The notes under the pieces are model-generated. The model searched no databases. It saw only the letters and a list, made by a program, of their open reading frames with translations, and was not told where the DNA came from. Of a stretch of DNA of 64,000 bases, positions 52,459-61,277 are shown piece after piece; position 1 is the first letter of the stretch; every line of letters starts with the position of its first letter. Where the stretch lies: positions 1-64,000 of the forward strand of contig NZ_JAMLDY010000011.1 in NCBI RefSeq assembly GCF_024211255.1, given 5' to 3'. The position numbers and the translations under genes are program-made. Origin of the DNA: Sphingomonas liriopis (GTDB taxonomy: Bacteria > Pseudomonadota > Alphaproteobacteria > Sphingomonadales > Sphingomonadaceae).

Positions 52459-53601
52459 CTACCCCCCGTGCAACTCCATATACGTGTCCAGCACCGTCTG
52501 GTTCGCGGTATCCCACAGATAGCCGGCGGCGCGGGCGTGGCCTGCGTCGCCCATCGCCGCCTTCAGCGCCGGATCGGCGACGATCCGCGCGATCGCATCG
52601 GCATAGCCGGTCACGTCCTTGGGCTCGACCAGGAAGCCGGTGACGCCGTCCTCGACCAGGTCGACCGCGCCGGTCGCGCGCGCGGCGACGACGGGGACGC
52701 CGGCGGCCATCGCTTCGGTGGTGACGTTGCCGAACGTCTCGGTGATCGACGGGTTGAAGAACACGTCCATCGACGCGACCGCGCGGCCGAGATCGTCGCC
52801 CGACTGGAAGCCGGCGAAGATCGCGCCCGGCACCTGCTGCGCGAACCAGTCCTGCGCGGGGCCCTTACCGACCACCAGCACCTTGTGCGGCACGCCGCGG
52901 CGGGCGAGGTCCTTGGCGACCTTGGCGAAGACGTCGAGGCCCTTTTCCTTCACCAGCCGGCCGAGAAAGCCGATTGCGATGTCGGAATCGGCGATGCCGA
53001 GGCTGCGGCGCCACGCGTCATCGCGGCGCGCCGGCTTGAACCGGTCGTGGTCGATGCCGCGCGACCAGATGGTGATCGGGGTGGTCACGCCCCAGGCGCG
53101 CAGCTCCTCGCCCATGCTGGGGCTGGGCGGCATGACGCGATCGACCCGGTTGTAGAAGCGGGTCATGATCGCCTTGATGACCGGTTCGACGAAGCCGATC
53201 CGGTAATAGCGGAAATAGGTCTCGAAGCGGGTGTGGAACGAGGCGACGCTCGGCACGCCGTGCTTGCGAGCCCAGGTCACCGCGCCGTGGTTGAGGAATT
53301 CGGGCGCGGAGACGTGGACGATATTGGGAGCGAACGCCTCGAGATCCTCGCGTGTCGCCTTCGGCAGGTAACGGCCGAGGCGATATTCCTCGCGCCCGCC
53401 CGGCACGGGGATCGCGGGCACCGAGACGAGGTCGCCCGTCGGCGGAAAGGCGGGATGGTCGGTGGTCGGCGAATAGACGCGCACCGTCACGCCGCGGTCG
53501 AGCAGATGGCGCACGAGCAGGTTGAGCGCCTGGTTGGCGCCGTCGCGGGTGTAATTGTAGTTGCCGCTGAACAGCGCGACGCGAAGGTCCGACGGTTGCA
53601 T
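52459..53601 (-). CDS. GT4-family glycosyltransferase
   Basis: A 380-residue GT-B glycosyltransferase. The N-terminal domain has ALFSGNYNYTRDGANQALNLLVRHL-type GT4 start (SGNYNYTRDGANQAL), HVSAPEFLNHGA and FHTRFETYFRYY; the C-terminal nucleotide-sugar domain has IGFLGRLVKEKGLDVF, VVGKGP and the EX7E motif near SITETFGNVTTEAMAAG. It resembles enzymes placing a mannosyl or glucosyl unit on membrane lipids; acceptor unknown. ATG 53601 was chosen over 53616 because GGGCGG sits seven bases upstream. Confidence 0.88.
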   Translation of the reverse strand: MQPSDLRVALFSGNYNYTRDGANQALNLLVRHLLDRGVTVRVYSPTTDHPAFPPTGDLVSVPAIPVPGGREEYRLGRYLPKATREDLEAFAPNIVHVSAPEFLNHGAVTWARKHGVPSVASFHTRFETYFRYYRIGFVEPVIKAIMTRFYNRVDRVMPPSPSMGEELRAWGVTTPITIWSRGIDHDRFKPARRDDAWRRSLGIADSDIAIGFLGRLVKEKGLDVFAKVAKDLARRGVPHKVLVVGKGPAQDWFAQQVPGAIFAGFQSGDDLGRAVASMDVFFNPSITETFGNVTTEAMAAGVPVVAARATGAVDLVEDGVTGFLVEPKDVTGYADAIARIVADPALKAAMGDAGHARAAGYLWDTANQTVLDTYMELHGG

Positions 53602-53670
53602 GATGGTGCCGCCCATAGCGTCGCGAATGCGGCGTGACTATGTCGGCGGCCTTCCACGACGAGGGACGCG

Positions 53671-54372
53671 ATGATGACCGATCTGTCCGACTTTCCGATC
53701 ACGCGGCGCTGGCCCGCCGCGCATCCCGACCGGCTCCAGCTCTATTCGCTGCCCACGCCCAACGGGGTGAAGGTGTCGATCATGCTCGAGGAGATCGGCC
53801 TGCCGTACGAGGTGCACAAGATCGACTTCGCATCCGACGACCAGAAGTCGGATGCGTTCCTGTCGCTCAATCCCAACGGCAAGATCCCGGCGATCGTCGA
53901 TCCGGACGGCCCGGGGGGCGAGCCGTTCGGGCTGTTCGAGAGCGGCGCGATCCTGCTGTACCTCGCCGACAAGACCGGGCAACTGGTGCCGGCCGATCCG
54001 GCGGGGCGCTGGCGGGCGATCCAGTGGGTGATGTTCCAGATGGGCGGCGTCGGGCCGATGTTCGGGCAGGTCGGCTTCTTCCACAAATTCGCCGGCAAGG
54101 ACTACGAGGACAAGCGCCCGCGTGACCGCTACGTCGCGGAGGCCGCGCGGTTGCTCGGCGTGATGGACGCGGCGCTGGCGGGGAAAGACTGGTTCCTCGG
54201 GCATGACTATTCGATCGCGGACGTGTCGATGCTGGGCTGGGTCAACGGGCTGACCGGCTTTTACGGCGCGGGGGAGCTGGTCGGGTTCGAGCGGTTCGCG
54301 AATGTGGCCAAGTGGTTCGAACGCGGGCTGGCGCGGCCGGCGGTGCAGCGAGGGCTGAAGATACCGGGCTGA
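53671..54372 (+). CDS. Glutathione S-transferase, Ure2p/YfcG (nu) type
   Basis: A 233-residue GST. LYSLPTPNGVKVSIMLEEIG at about 24-43 is the distinctive YfcG/Ure2p N-terminus, whose Thr/Asn replaces the usual catalytic Ser/Tyr; SLNPNGKIPAIVDPDG and ESGAILLYLAD follow. The C-terminal domain has FYKFAG-like FFHKFAGKDYEDKRPRDRYV. Family members have disulfide-reductase or GSH-peroxidase activity. It is divergent from the glycosyltransferase gene, with 69 bp between. Confidence 0.92.
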   Translation: MMTDLSDFPITRRWPAAHPDRLQLYSLPTPNGVKVSIMLEEIGLPYEVHKIDFASDDQKSDAFLSLNPNGKIPAIVDPDGPGGEPFGLFESGAILLYLADKTGQLVPADPAGRWRAIQWVMFQMGGVGPMFGQVGFFHKFAGKDYEDKRPRDRYVAEAARLLGVMDAALAGKDWFLGHDYSIADVSMLGWVNGLTGFYGAGELVGFERFANVAKWFERGLARPAVQRGLKIPG

Positions 54373-54398
54373 TTGGTCCGCCGCCCGACCAACTCCCT

Positions 54399-54505
54399 CG
54401 TCACCCCGGACTTGGTCCGGGGTCCACTCTGCGGCGGGGCGCACGGCTCGTCATTGCGCGAGACGCCTGCGGGACGGTGGACCCCGGAACAAGTCCGGGG
54501 TGACG
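54399..54505. repeat. Inverted-repeat element, family A copy 5
   Basis: Arms 54399-54427 and 54477-54505 match family A, with CTTGGTCC in place of CTTGTTCC on the left. The centre includes CTCGTCATTGCGCG, a piece found in other sphingomonad repeats. It lies between the GST and radA genes on the same strand. Confidence 0.85.
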
Positions 54506-54548
54506 GAGGAGTTTGACGTGGCCTTGTCCCGGCTCTCGCAGGATTTTT

Positions 54549-54563
54549 GTTCCCTTCCCGTTC
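54549..54563 (+). promoter_or_regulatory. Candidate SOS (LexA) box before radA
   Basis: GTTC-CCTTCCC-GTTC is an exact GTTC-N7-GTTC, the direct-repeat LexA site of alphaproteobacteria. It lies 22 bp before the radA ATG. The motif has only eight fixed bases, so context is what makes it credible. Confidence 0.5.
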
Positions 54564-54585
54564 TCGTTTCGCTACACCGCCATCC

Positions 54586-55956
54586 ATGGCGAAACCACAG
54601 AAGCGTTACGTGTGTCAGGCGTGCGGATCGGTGTCGCATCGCTGGGCGGGGCAGTGCGGCGATTGCGCCGAGTGGAACACATTGGTCGAGGAGGCGGGTA
54701 CGGTCGTCACGCCGTTTCAGGCCAAGCACGACCTGCGTACCGGCGGTCGCACGGTGCAGCTGGTCGGGCTCGACGCCGATATCGTGCTTCCCGAACGGAT
54801 GGCGACCGGCATTGCCGAGCTCGACCGGGCGCTCGGCGGCGGCTTCGTCGAGGGGTCGGCGACGCTGATCGGCGGCGATCCGGGCATCGGCAAATCGACC
54901 TTGCTGTTGCAGGCGGCCGCGAAGCTCGCGTTCGCAGGGCGCGGTGTCGCCTATGTCTCGGGTGAGGAGGCGGCGGACCAGATCCGGCTGCGCGCGCGGC
55001 GGCTGGGGCTCGGCAATGCGCCGGTGCAGCTGGCGGCGGCGACCTCGACGCGCGACATATTGACGACGCTGTCGATGGGGCCGCCGCCGGCGCTGCTGGT
55101 GATCGATTCGATCCAGACGATGCATTCCGACCTGATCGAGGGCGCGCCCGGCACGGTCAGCCAGGTGCGTGCGTCGTCGCAGGAACTGATCCGCTTCGCC
55201 AAGGAGCGCGGCACCGCGCTGGTGCTGGTCGGGCACGTCACCAAGGACGGGTCGATCGCGGGGCCGCGCGTGCTCGAACATATGGTCGATACCGTGCTGG
55301 CGTTCGAGGGCGAGCGCAGCCATCAGTATCGCATCCTGCGCGCGATCAAGAACCGATTCGGCGGGACGGACGAGATCGGCGTCTTCTCGATGCAGAGCGA
55401 GGGGCTGACCGAAGTGTCCAATCCGTCGGCGCTGTTCCTGACGCAGCGCGACGAGGGGGTGACGGGGACGACGGTGTTCCCCGCGCTGGAGGGGACGCGG
55501 CCGGTGCTGGTCGAGATCCAGGCGCTGGTCGTGCGGCTGGCGAGCGGCGCGACGCCGCGGCGTGCGGTGGTCGGCTGGGACAGCGGGCGCCTCGCGATGA
55601 TCCTGGCGGTGCTCGAGGCGCGGTGCGGGCTGAGCTTCTCGAACGCCGAGGTGTATCTGAATATTGCGGGTGGGTATCGCGTGCAGGACCCGGCGGCCGA
55701 TCTGGCGGTGGCGGCGGCATTGGTGTCGGCGCTGTCGGAGCGGCCGGTGCCGATCGATGCGGTGGCGTTCGGCGAGGTCGCACTGTCGGGCGAAGTTCGT
55801 CCTGTGGCACACGGCGCGCTGCGGTTGAAGGAGGCGGGCAAGCTGGGGTTCGAACGCGCGCTGGTGCCGAGCGCGGTGGCGAAGGACGAGAATGCGCTGC
55901 GCCTGACCGGCTTCGCGACGCTCGGTGCGTTCGTGGAGCATATGCTGGGACGGTGA
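54586..55956 (+). CDS. radA: DNA repair protein RadA
   Basis: A 456-residue RecA-like helicase helping branch migration in recombination. The N-terminal zinc ribbon has Cys 10, 13, 24 and 27. Walker A is GDPGIGKS, the RadA-specific KNRFG motif is present, and the C-terminal Lon-protease-like domain has NIAGGYRVQDPAADLAVAAAL. ATG 54586 gives the standard MAKPQKRYVCQACG start. cvpA and a hairpin-rich intergenic segment follow. Confidence 0.97.
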   Translation: MAKPQKRYVCQACGSVSHRWAGQCGDCAEWNTLVEEAGTVVTPFQAKHDLRTGGRTVQLVGLDADIVLPERMATGIAELDRALGGGFVEGSATLIGGDPGIGKSTLLLQAAAKLAFAGRGVAYVSGEEAADQIRLRARRLGLGNAPVQLAAATSTRDILTTLSMGPPPALLVIDSIQTMHSDLIEGAPGTVSQVRASSQELIRFAKERGTALVLVGHVTKDGSIAGPRVLEHMVDTVLAFEGERSHQYRILRAIKNRFGGTDEIGVFSMQSEGLTEVSNPSALFLTQRDEGVTGTTVFPALEGTRPVLVEIQALVVRLASGATPRRAVVGWDSGRLAMILAVLEARCGLSFSNAEVYLNIAGGYRVQDPAADLAVAAALVSALSERPVPIDAVAFGEVALSGEVRPVAHGALRLKEAGKLGFERALVPSAVAKDENALRLTGFATLGAFVEHMLGR

Positions 55957-55974
55957 CGGGGCCGGGCGCTCCGC

Positions 55975-56105
55975 CTCACCCTCACCCTATCGACGGCTTC
56001 GCCGTCTCTTCCCTCTCCCGATGGGAGAGGGAGGGAGGCGCGTAGGGGTCCCATGAAAGTAATACTTTCATGGGTGCCCCGAAGCGCCGGAAGGGTGAGG
56101 GCGAA
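55975..56105. repeat. Composite hairpin element between radA and cvpA
   Basis: Several hairpins stand in a row: GACGGC-TTC-GCCGTC (55991-56005), CCCTCTCCC-GAT-GGGAGAGGG (about 56011-56031) and CCCATGAAAGTA-A-TACTTTCATGGG (56050-56074, extended by GGGG/CCCC). The outer parts CCTCACCCT and AGGGTGAGG also pair, so the whole 130 bp may fold as one multi-branched structure. Confidence 0.75.
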
Positions 56106-56178
56106 GGGAATATCTCGTGTGCGTCTCCCGTGCCACCGGGACTAGCGGCATCGCCCCCGCATCCCTATTCCCGAATGC

Positions 56179-56742
56179 ATGGCGCTGACCGCACTCGATA
56201 TCATCGTTCTCCTCTGCGTCGCGGGTGCGGCGCTGCTCGGGCTCAAGCGGGGCTTCGTGACCGAGGTGCTGTCGCTGTTCGCCTGGGTGGCGATCGTCGC
56301 GATGCTCAAGCTGTTCCACGTCGCGCTCGCCGCCAAGCTGTCTGCGGTGATCGGCACGCCGTCGGGCGCGGCGGTGGCGGCGTTCGCGCTGATCGCGGGG
56401 GGCACCTATATCGGCGGCAAGCTGGTCGCCAATGCGATCGGCAAGCGGACGCGGCAGTCGATCCTGGGGCCGGTCGATCGCGCGCTGGGCTTCGGCTTCG
56501 GCGCGTTGAAGGGGCTCATCATCGCCAGCCTCGGCTTCCTCGTCGCCGCCTTGCTGGTCGATACCGCGCGCGGCGGGCCGGCGCGGCGGCCCGAATGGAT
56601 GACCGCGTCGCGGACGTACAATCTCCTCAATGCGACGAGCGCGGGGATCGCCGATTTCGTCGACCGCCGCCGTCGCGGACAGCCGGTGTTCGGGTCGCGG
56701 CAGAGCGTGGAACAGGCCGACAGCATGGGTAACGCGCAATGA
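56179..56742 (+). CDS. cvpA: CvpA family membrane protein
   Basis: A 187-residue protein with four hydrophobic segments (about 6-24, 30-50, 62-80, 105-125), matching CvpA/colicin V production proteins of the inner membrane. ALDIIVLLCVAGAALLGLKRGF is the usual N-terminus. CvpA homologues affect envelope homeostasis; in many bacteria it precedes purF, but here it precedes an IscU-like gene, which overlaps it by four bases. Confidence 0.92.
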   Translation: MALTALDIIVLLCVAGAALLGLKRGFVTEVLSLFAWVAIVAMLKLFHVALAAKLSAVIGTPSGAAVAAFALIAGGTYIGGKLVANAIGKRTRQSILGPVDRALGFGFGALKGLIIASLGFLVAALLVDTARGGPARRPEWMTASRTYNLLNATSAGIADFVDRRRRGQPVFGSRQSVEQADSMGNAQ

Positions 56743-57176
56743 ATGCTCCGCTCTACAATGCCGAGATCCTGCGGCTGGCGGCGTCGATCCCGCATCACAC
56801 GCGGCTCGACCATGCGCAGGCGAGCGCGGAGAAGCGCTCGCCGATCTGCGGCAGCCGGGTGACGGTGGACGTCGGCGTCGGCGACGACGGGCGGGTGAGC
56901 GAGGTCGGGTTGCTGGTGCGGGCGTGCGCGCTGGGGCAGGCATCGGCGTCGCTGCTCGGCGCCGCGATCCTCGGCAGGACGCCCGAGGAACTGGCGGCGG
57001 CGCGCGATGCGCTGACCGCGTGGCTGGCGCGCGCGGGGGATATGCCCGACTGGCCGGGCCTCGCCGTGTTCCAGCCGGCGCTCGATTATACCGCGCGGCA
57101 TCCGTCGATCCGGCTGGCGTTCGAGGCGGCGGCGGAAGCGGCCTTCGCCGCACGCGAGGCGCACGCGCATGCATGA
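56739..57176 (+). CDS. IscU/NifU-N-like protein lacking the third cysteine
   Basis: A 145-residue protein with the fold signatures of the Fe-S scaffold IscU. Cys37 lies in SPICGSRV and Cys63 in VRACALGQAS, the same spacing as IscU. The third Cys ligand near position 106 is absent and the IscU Asp39 is replaced by Ser. It may be a carrier or regulator rather than a classical scaffold. It overlaps cvpA and the Kef-type gene, so the four genes cvpA to DUF423 form one operon. Confidence 0.85.
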   Translation: MNAPLYNAEILRLAASIPHHTRLDHAQASAEKRSPICGSRVTVDVGVGDDGRVSEVGLLVRACALGQASASLLGAAILGRTPEELAAARDALTAWLARAGDMPDWPGLAVFQPALDYTARHPSIRLAFEAAAEAAFAAREAHAHA

Positions 57177-58935
57177 GGCGGCACACGACGTGTCGATGCT
57201 TCGCGATGGCGTGATCCTGCTCGGCTCCGGCCTCGCCTTCGTGCTGCTGTTCCGCAAGCTCGGACTGGGTGCGACGCTGGGCTTCCTCGTCGCCGGCGCG
57301 GTCGTCGGGCCGCATGTGCTGGGCGTGGTCGGCGATGCCGAATCGAAGATGGGGATCGCCGAACTCGGCATCACGCTGCTGCTGTTCGTCGTCGGGCTGG
57401 AGCTGAACCCGACGCGATTGTGGCGGATGAAGCAGGAGATTTTCGGCCTCGGGCTGATGCAGGTCGTCGGTTGCGGGCTGGCGATCACCGCGGTGGTGTG
57501 GGGCTTCGCGCATTTCTCGGTCCCCGCGGCGTTCGCGCTGGGGCTGCCGCTGGCGCTGTCGTCGACCGCGCAGGTGCTACCGATGCTGCAATCCTCGGGG
57601 CGGATGCGGACGCCGTTCGGCGAGCGGGCGTTCTCGATCCTGCTGTTCCAGGACCTGTCGATCGTGCCGCTCATCACGATCGTCGCGGCGATGAGCCGCA
57701 ATCCGGCGGATGCCAACGGCCCGCCGGGGTGGCTGCTGGCGCTGTATACCGTCTTGGCGGTCGGCGGGCTGATCCTCGCCGGGCGTTTCCTGCTGCGGCC
57801 GCTGTTCCGGCTGATCGGCAATCTCGGCGAGCGCGAGATGTTCGTCTTCGCCGCGCTGTTCACCGTCATCGCCAGCGCCGCGGTGATGGAGGCGCTGGGG
57901 CTGTCGACGGCATTGGGCGCGTTCATCGCGGGCGTGATGCTGGCGGACAGCCCCTATCGGCACGAGCTGGAGGCGGACGTCGAGCCGTTCCGGTCGATCC
58001 TGCTCGGCCTGTTCTTCCTCGCGGTCGGCATGATGCTCAACCTGCAGGCGATCGCCGAACGGCCGGTGTTCGTCGCGCTGATGGCGCTGGCGCTGATCGC
58101 GACCAAGACCGGGGTCATCATGGCCATCGGCCTCGCGTTCCGGATGACGTGGCGCAGCGCGCTGGCGCTCGGGTTGCTGCTCAGTCAGGGCGGCGAGTTC
58201 GGCTTCGTGCTGTTCGCACAGGCGCAGGCCGGGCTGCTGATCGCGCCCGACGCTGCCAGCCTGTTCGGCGCGATCATCACGCTGTCGATGGCGACGACGC
58301 CGTTCCTGATGGGCGCGACGCGCAAATTCCGCGAGGAGCCGGTGGCGAAGGACCAGGCGCGTGACGGCCCCACGGCGGACGGCGCCAATGCGATCATCGT
58401 CGGCTATGGGCGGTTCGGTCAGACCGTCGGGCAGATGCTGCTGGCGCAGGGCATTCCGGTGACGCTGATCGACACCGATATCGAGATGATCGACATCGCC
58501 GGGGAGTTCGGCGCCAAGGTCTATTACGGCGACGGCACCCGCCTCGACCTGCTGCGACAGGCCGGCGCGGCGGACGCGGAGCTGATCCTGTTCTGCATCG
58601 ACGGCGACCAGATCCAGCCCGATATGCTGGAGGGCGTGAAGGAGGCGTTCCCCAATGCCGCGATCTACGTGCGCGCGTTCGACCGTCGCGCGCTGGTCAG
58701 GCTGAAGGCGGCCTCGTCGGTGTTCGTCGTGCGCGAGGTGCTCGAATCGGCGGTGAAGATGGCGCGCGTCGCGATGCGCGATCTCGGCATCGCCGGTGCC
58801 GAGATCGACCGTGCCGAAGAGACGTACCGGTCGCGCGACAAGGAACGGCTGCGCATCCAGATCGAGGCGGGCGACCTGCGCGCCGCCCGCGCGATGGTCG
58901 CCGAACAGCAACCCTGGGGGAATGATCCGCGATGA
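57169..58935 (+). CDS. Kef-type cation:proton antiporter with TrkA-N domain
   Basis: A 588-residue CPA2-family protein. About 12-13 membrane helices (about 12-400) form the exchanger domain with LSSTAQVLPML and FLAVGMMLNL; a cytosolic RCK/TrkA-N domain (about 405-525) with IIVGYGRFGQTVGQML binds nucleotide; a C-terminal helix follows. KefB/KefC relatives mediate K+ efflux in exchange for H+ during electrophile stress under glutathione control. It overlaps the IscU-like gene upstream and DUF423 downstream. Confidence 0.93.
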   Translation: MHEAAHDVSMLRDGVILLGSGLAFVLLFRKLGLGATLGFLVAGAVVGPHVLGVVGDAESKMGIAELGITLLLFVVGLELNPTRLWRMKQEIFGLGLMQVVGCGLAITAVVWGFAHFSVPAAFALGLPLALSSTAQVLPMLQSSGRMRTPFGERAFSILLFQDLSIVPLITIVAAMSRNPADANGPPGWLLALYTVLAVGGLILAGRFLLRPLFRLIGNLGEREMFVFAALFTVIASAAVMEALGLSTALGAFIAGVMLADSPYRHELEADVEPFRSILLGLFFLAVGMMLNLQAIAERPVFVALMALALIATKTGVIMAIGLAFRMTWRSALALGLLLSQGGEFGFVLFAQAQAGLLIAPDAASLFGAIITLSMATTPFLMGATRKFREEPVAKDQARDGPTADGANAIIVGYGRFGQTVGQMLLAQGIPVTLIDTDIEMIDIAGEFGAKVYYGDGTRLDLLRQAGAADAELILFCIDGDQIQPDMLEGVKEAFPNAAIYVRAFDRRALVRLKAASSVFVVREVLESAVKMARVAMRDLGIAGAEIDRAEETYRSRDKERLRIQIEAGDLRAARAMVAEQQPWGNDPR

Positions 58936-59261
58936 TCCTCGGTATCCTGGTGGCGCTGGCCGGCGCCATCGCGGTCGCGGCGGGCGCGTTCGGCGCGCAT
59001 GGCGCGAGCGGCCCGGCGGCGGAATGGCTGAAGATCGGCGCGCATTACCAGCTGATCCACGCGGTCGCGGCGCTGGTCGCGATCCGCTTCGACGCGCGCG
59101 GGCCGGGCTGGCTGTTCGTCGTCGGCGGCGCGATCTTCGCCGCGACGCTCTACCTGATGGCGCTGGGCGCGCCGCGCTGGTTCGGCGCGATCACGCCGAT
59201 CGGCGGCGCGCTGCTGATCGCGGGCTGGCTGTGGCTGGCGTGGACGATGCGGGGGGCTTGA
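58932..59261 (+). CDS. DUF423 family membrane protein
   Basis: A 109-residue protein with four hydrophobic segments; GAFGAHGASGPAAEWLKIGAHYQLIHAVAALV is the DUF423 signature (GAHG and HYQLIHA motifs). Its function is not known. ATG overlaps the antiporter stop by four bases and ends the cvpA operon. The 127 bp that follow hold nothing recognisable. Confidence 0.92.
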   Translation: MILGILVALAGAIAVAAGAFGAHGASGPAAEWLKIGAHYQLIHAVAALVAIRFDARGPGWLFVVGGAIFAATLYLMALGAPRWFGAITPIGGALLIAGWLWLAWTMRGA

Positions 59262-59388
59262 GGGGGTTGTACCCATTCATGGCTGCTAACGCCCATTCCC
59301 AGCCGTTCCAGCGTCAGTCGTCAAAAATCAATGCGGGACGATGTGGTAATGCATCCTGATCCCAATAAACGGGCGTCTGATCGGTTCT

Positions 59389-59940
59389 TTAGTATACGAG
59401 GTTTCCCTGCGGCCTGCTCGGCTTCGGTGGCTTGGGCGGGCGCAGACCGACTGCGAGAAAGTCGGCATAATCGGCCTTTAAGTTGAGCGTTGTCCTATAG
59501 CATTCTAGCATGGCATCGTGGAATACACCGGATATAGACCAGAATTTCTTTCCCGCGACCGTTGAAAAAAACTCTCTGACTCTGCCGATCTCATCCGAAG
59601 ACAGAGCGTAGGCAAGATCGTTGATGACACAATCTGCTACAAGTCCATCGGATTTGTGCAAATCAGCAGGGACATGCCGCGCGATAATGGGCTTCAACTG
59701 GTCAAATTTGGTTAGCCATCGGCTAACAGAGCCTCGTTTCGTGTAGATGACCTGGATGCCTACTTCGGCGAGCGCGCCGGACGCGGCCATCCCGACCGCC
59801 CTATCAATAGCCGAACGCCTTTCCGCCTCCGACGGTGCATTATCTCGCCAAAGCGCAACCGCAGCCAAGTAGCTCTCCTTGGGAGGGGGAGGAACAGGAG
59901 GAGCGGAAGCTGCTTGCAGCAACAAGGCCAGTGCGATCAT
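59389..59940 (-). CDS. Hypothetical exported protein in an AT-richer segment
   Basis: A 183-residue protein with a short signal-like N-terminus (MIALALLLQAASAPPVPPPP). The mature region has YTKRGSVSRWLTKFDQLKPIIARHVP and EIGRVREFFSTVAGKKFWS and ends in a Pro/Lys-rich tail, GLRPPKPPKPSRPQGN. The C-terminal half resembles DUF2059-like helical proteins only loosely. The DNA is visibly less GC-rich than its neighbours and uses codons with A or T in third position, so it may have been acquired. ATG 59940 has a poor ribosome site; an ATG at 60024 gives an unlikely Arg-rich head. Confidence 0.7.
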   Translation of the reverse strand: MIALALLLQAASAPPVPPPPKESYLAAVALWRDNAPSEAERRSAIDRAVGMAASGALAEVGIQVIYTKRGSVSRWLTKFDQLKPIIARHVPADLHKSDGLVADCVINDLAYALSSDEIGRVREFFSTVAGKKFWSISGVFHDAMLECYRTTLNLKADYADFLAVGLRPPKPPKPSRPQGNLVY

Positions 59941-60036
59941 GACGTATGTATCACGTATGAGGCGGCTGGCCGCAACGTCTGCTTCGCCTCTGGGCCAGCG
60001 CAAAGGTGCCTGTCGGCTCACCACCGAACCACGCCC

Positions 60037-60177
60037 TCACCGCTTCTTCCGGCACGCGTCCGAACAATAAACGACCGCGTCCCAGTCCTTCGCCCATTTC
60101 TTGCGCCACGCGAACGGGCGGTTGCAGGCCGGGCAGACCTTCGTCGGCAGATTCTGCTTGGCGATGCCGTTGGGCAT
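60037..60177 (-). CDS. DUF2256 small zinc-ribbon protein
   Basis: A 46-residue protein. Four cysteines at 15, 18, 38 and 42 (CPAC and CSDAC) and [19 protein letters not shown] form the DUF2256 pattern, a likely zinc ribbon. The ATG at 60177 overlaps the aroB stop by one base. Members often lie near photolyase or aromatic pathway genes; the role is unknown. Confidence 0.9.
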   Translation of the reverse strand: MPNGIAKQNLPTKVCPACNRPFAWRKKWAKDWDAVVYCSDACRKKR

Positions 60178-61277
60178 CAGCGGGGCTGGGCGTCGAGGAA
60201 GGTTTCGACGGTGGCGAGGTCGACCGTCTTGTCGAGGTAGGTTTGGCCGATGCCGCGCGCGAGCAGGAAGGGGAGGGTGCCCGCCGCCATCTTCTTGTCG
60301 TGGCGCATGTGGTCGACGAGGCGGGCGCCACTGGCGGTGATGCCCGAGGCGGCGAGACCGTCGGGGAGGCCGACGGCGCGCCAGTGGGCGGCGACGCGGG
60401 TGGCGTCCCCGGGCGGGCAGATGCCCTGCGCGGCGGAGAAGGCGAAGGCGAGGGCGCAGCCGGCGGCGACGCCTTCGCCGTGGATCAGGCTGCCGTCGAA
60501 GCCGGCCTCCGCCTCCAGCGCATGGCCGAAGGTGTGGCCGAGGTTGAGGAGGGCGCGGGTGCCGTTGGTTTCATGCTCGTCGGCGGCGACGATGCGCGCC
60601 TTGGCGGCGACGGCGTGGGCGATGGCGTAATGGCGCGCGTCCGGGTCGCCGGCCAGCAGCGCCGCGCCATTTGCCTCGCACCAGGCGAAGAAGGCGGGAT
60701 CGTCGATCAGGCCGTATTTGACGACTTCGGCATAGCCGGCGCGAACCTCGCGCAGGGGCAGCGTGTCGAGCACCGACGGGTCGATCAGGACGAGCGAGGG
60801 CTGGTGAAAGGCGCCGATGAGGTTCTTGCCGGCGCGGGTGTTGATCGCGGTCTTGCCGCCGACCGAGCTGTCGACCTGCGCCAGCAGGGTGGTGGGGATC
60901 TGGACGAAGCCGCAGCCGCGCTTGAGGATGGCGCAGGCGAAGCCGACGAGGTCGCCGATCACGCCGCCGCCCAGTGCCACGACATGGTCGCCGCGCTCGA
61001 CGCCGAGTTGGAGCAGCCGGTCACACAGCTCGGTAAGATGCGTCCAGCTTTTGGTCGTCTCGCCCGGCGGCAGCACGATCGCCTCGCTGGCGAGGCCGGC
61101 GTCGGCGAGCGCGGCCTGCAGCGTCGCCAGATGCGGACGGACGTTCTCGTCGGTGACGATGGCCATCGTCCGGCCGCGGGCGAGCGGCGCGAGGTGTTCG
61201 GCGGCGCGGGCGAGCAGCCCCGCCTCGATCAGGATCGGATAGCTGCGCGTCCCCAGATCGACGGTGATGCGTGTCAT
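60177..61277 (-). CDS. aroB: 3-dehydroquinate synthase
   Basis: A 366-residue NAD- and zinc-dependent shikimate-pathway enzyme. [19 protein letters not shown] (about 95-113), [20 protein letters not shown] and [10 protein letters not shown] are conserved; [13 protein letters not shown] holds zinc-ligand histidines. It overlaps aroK upstream by four bases and the DUF2256 gene downstream by one. Confidence 0.97.
   Translation of the reverse strand: MTRITVDLGTRSYPILIEAGLLARAAEHLAPLARGRTMAIVTDENVRPHLATLQAALADAGLASEAIVLPPGETTKSWTHLTELCDRLLQLGVERGDHVVALGGGVIGDLVGFACAILKRGCGFVQIPTTLLAQVDSSVGGKTAINTRAGKNLIGAFHQPSLVLIDPSVLDTLPLREVRAGYAEVVKYGLIDDPAFFAWCEANGAALLAGDPDARHYAIAHAVAAKARIVAADEHETNGTRALLNLGHTFGHALEAEAGFDGSLIHGEGVAAGCALAFAFSAAQGICPPGDATRVAAHWRAVGLPDGLAASGITASGARLVDHMRHDKKMAAGTLPFLLARGIGQTYLDKTVDLATVETFLDAQPR

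Noticed and set aside
28703..54505. Family A repeats as a CRISPR array
   Set aside because: Copies are kilobases apart, are inverted pairs and have no regular spacers; no cas genes.
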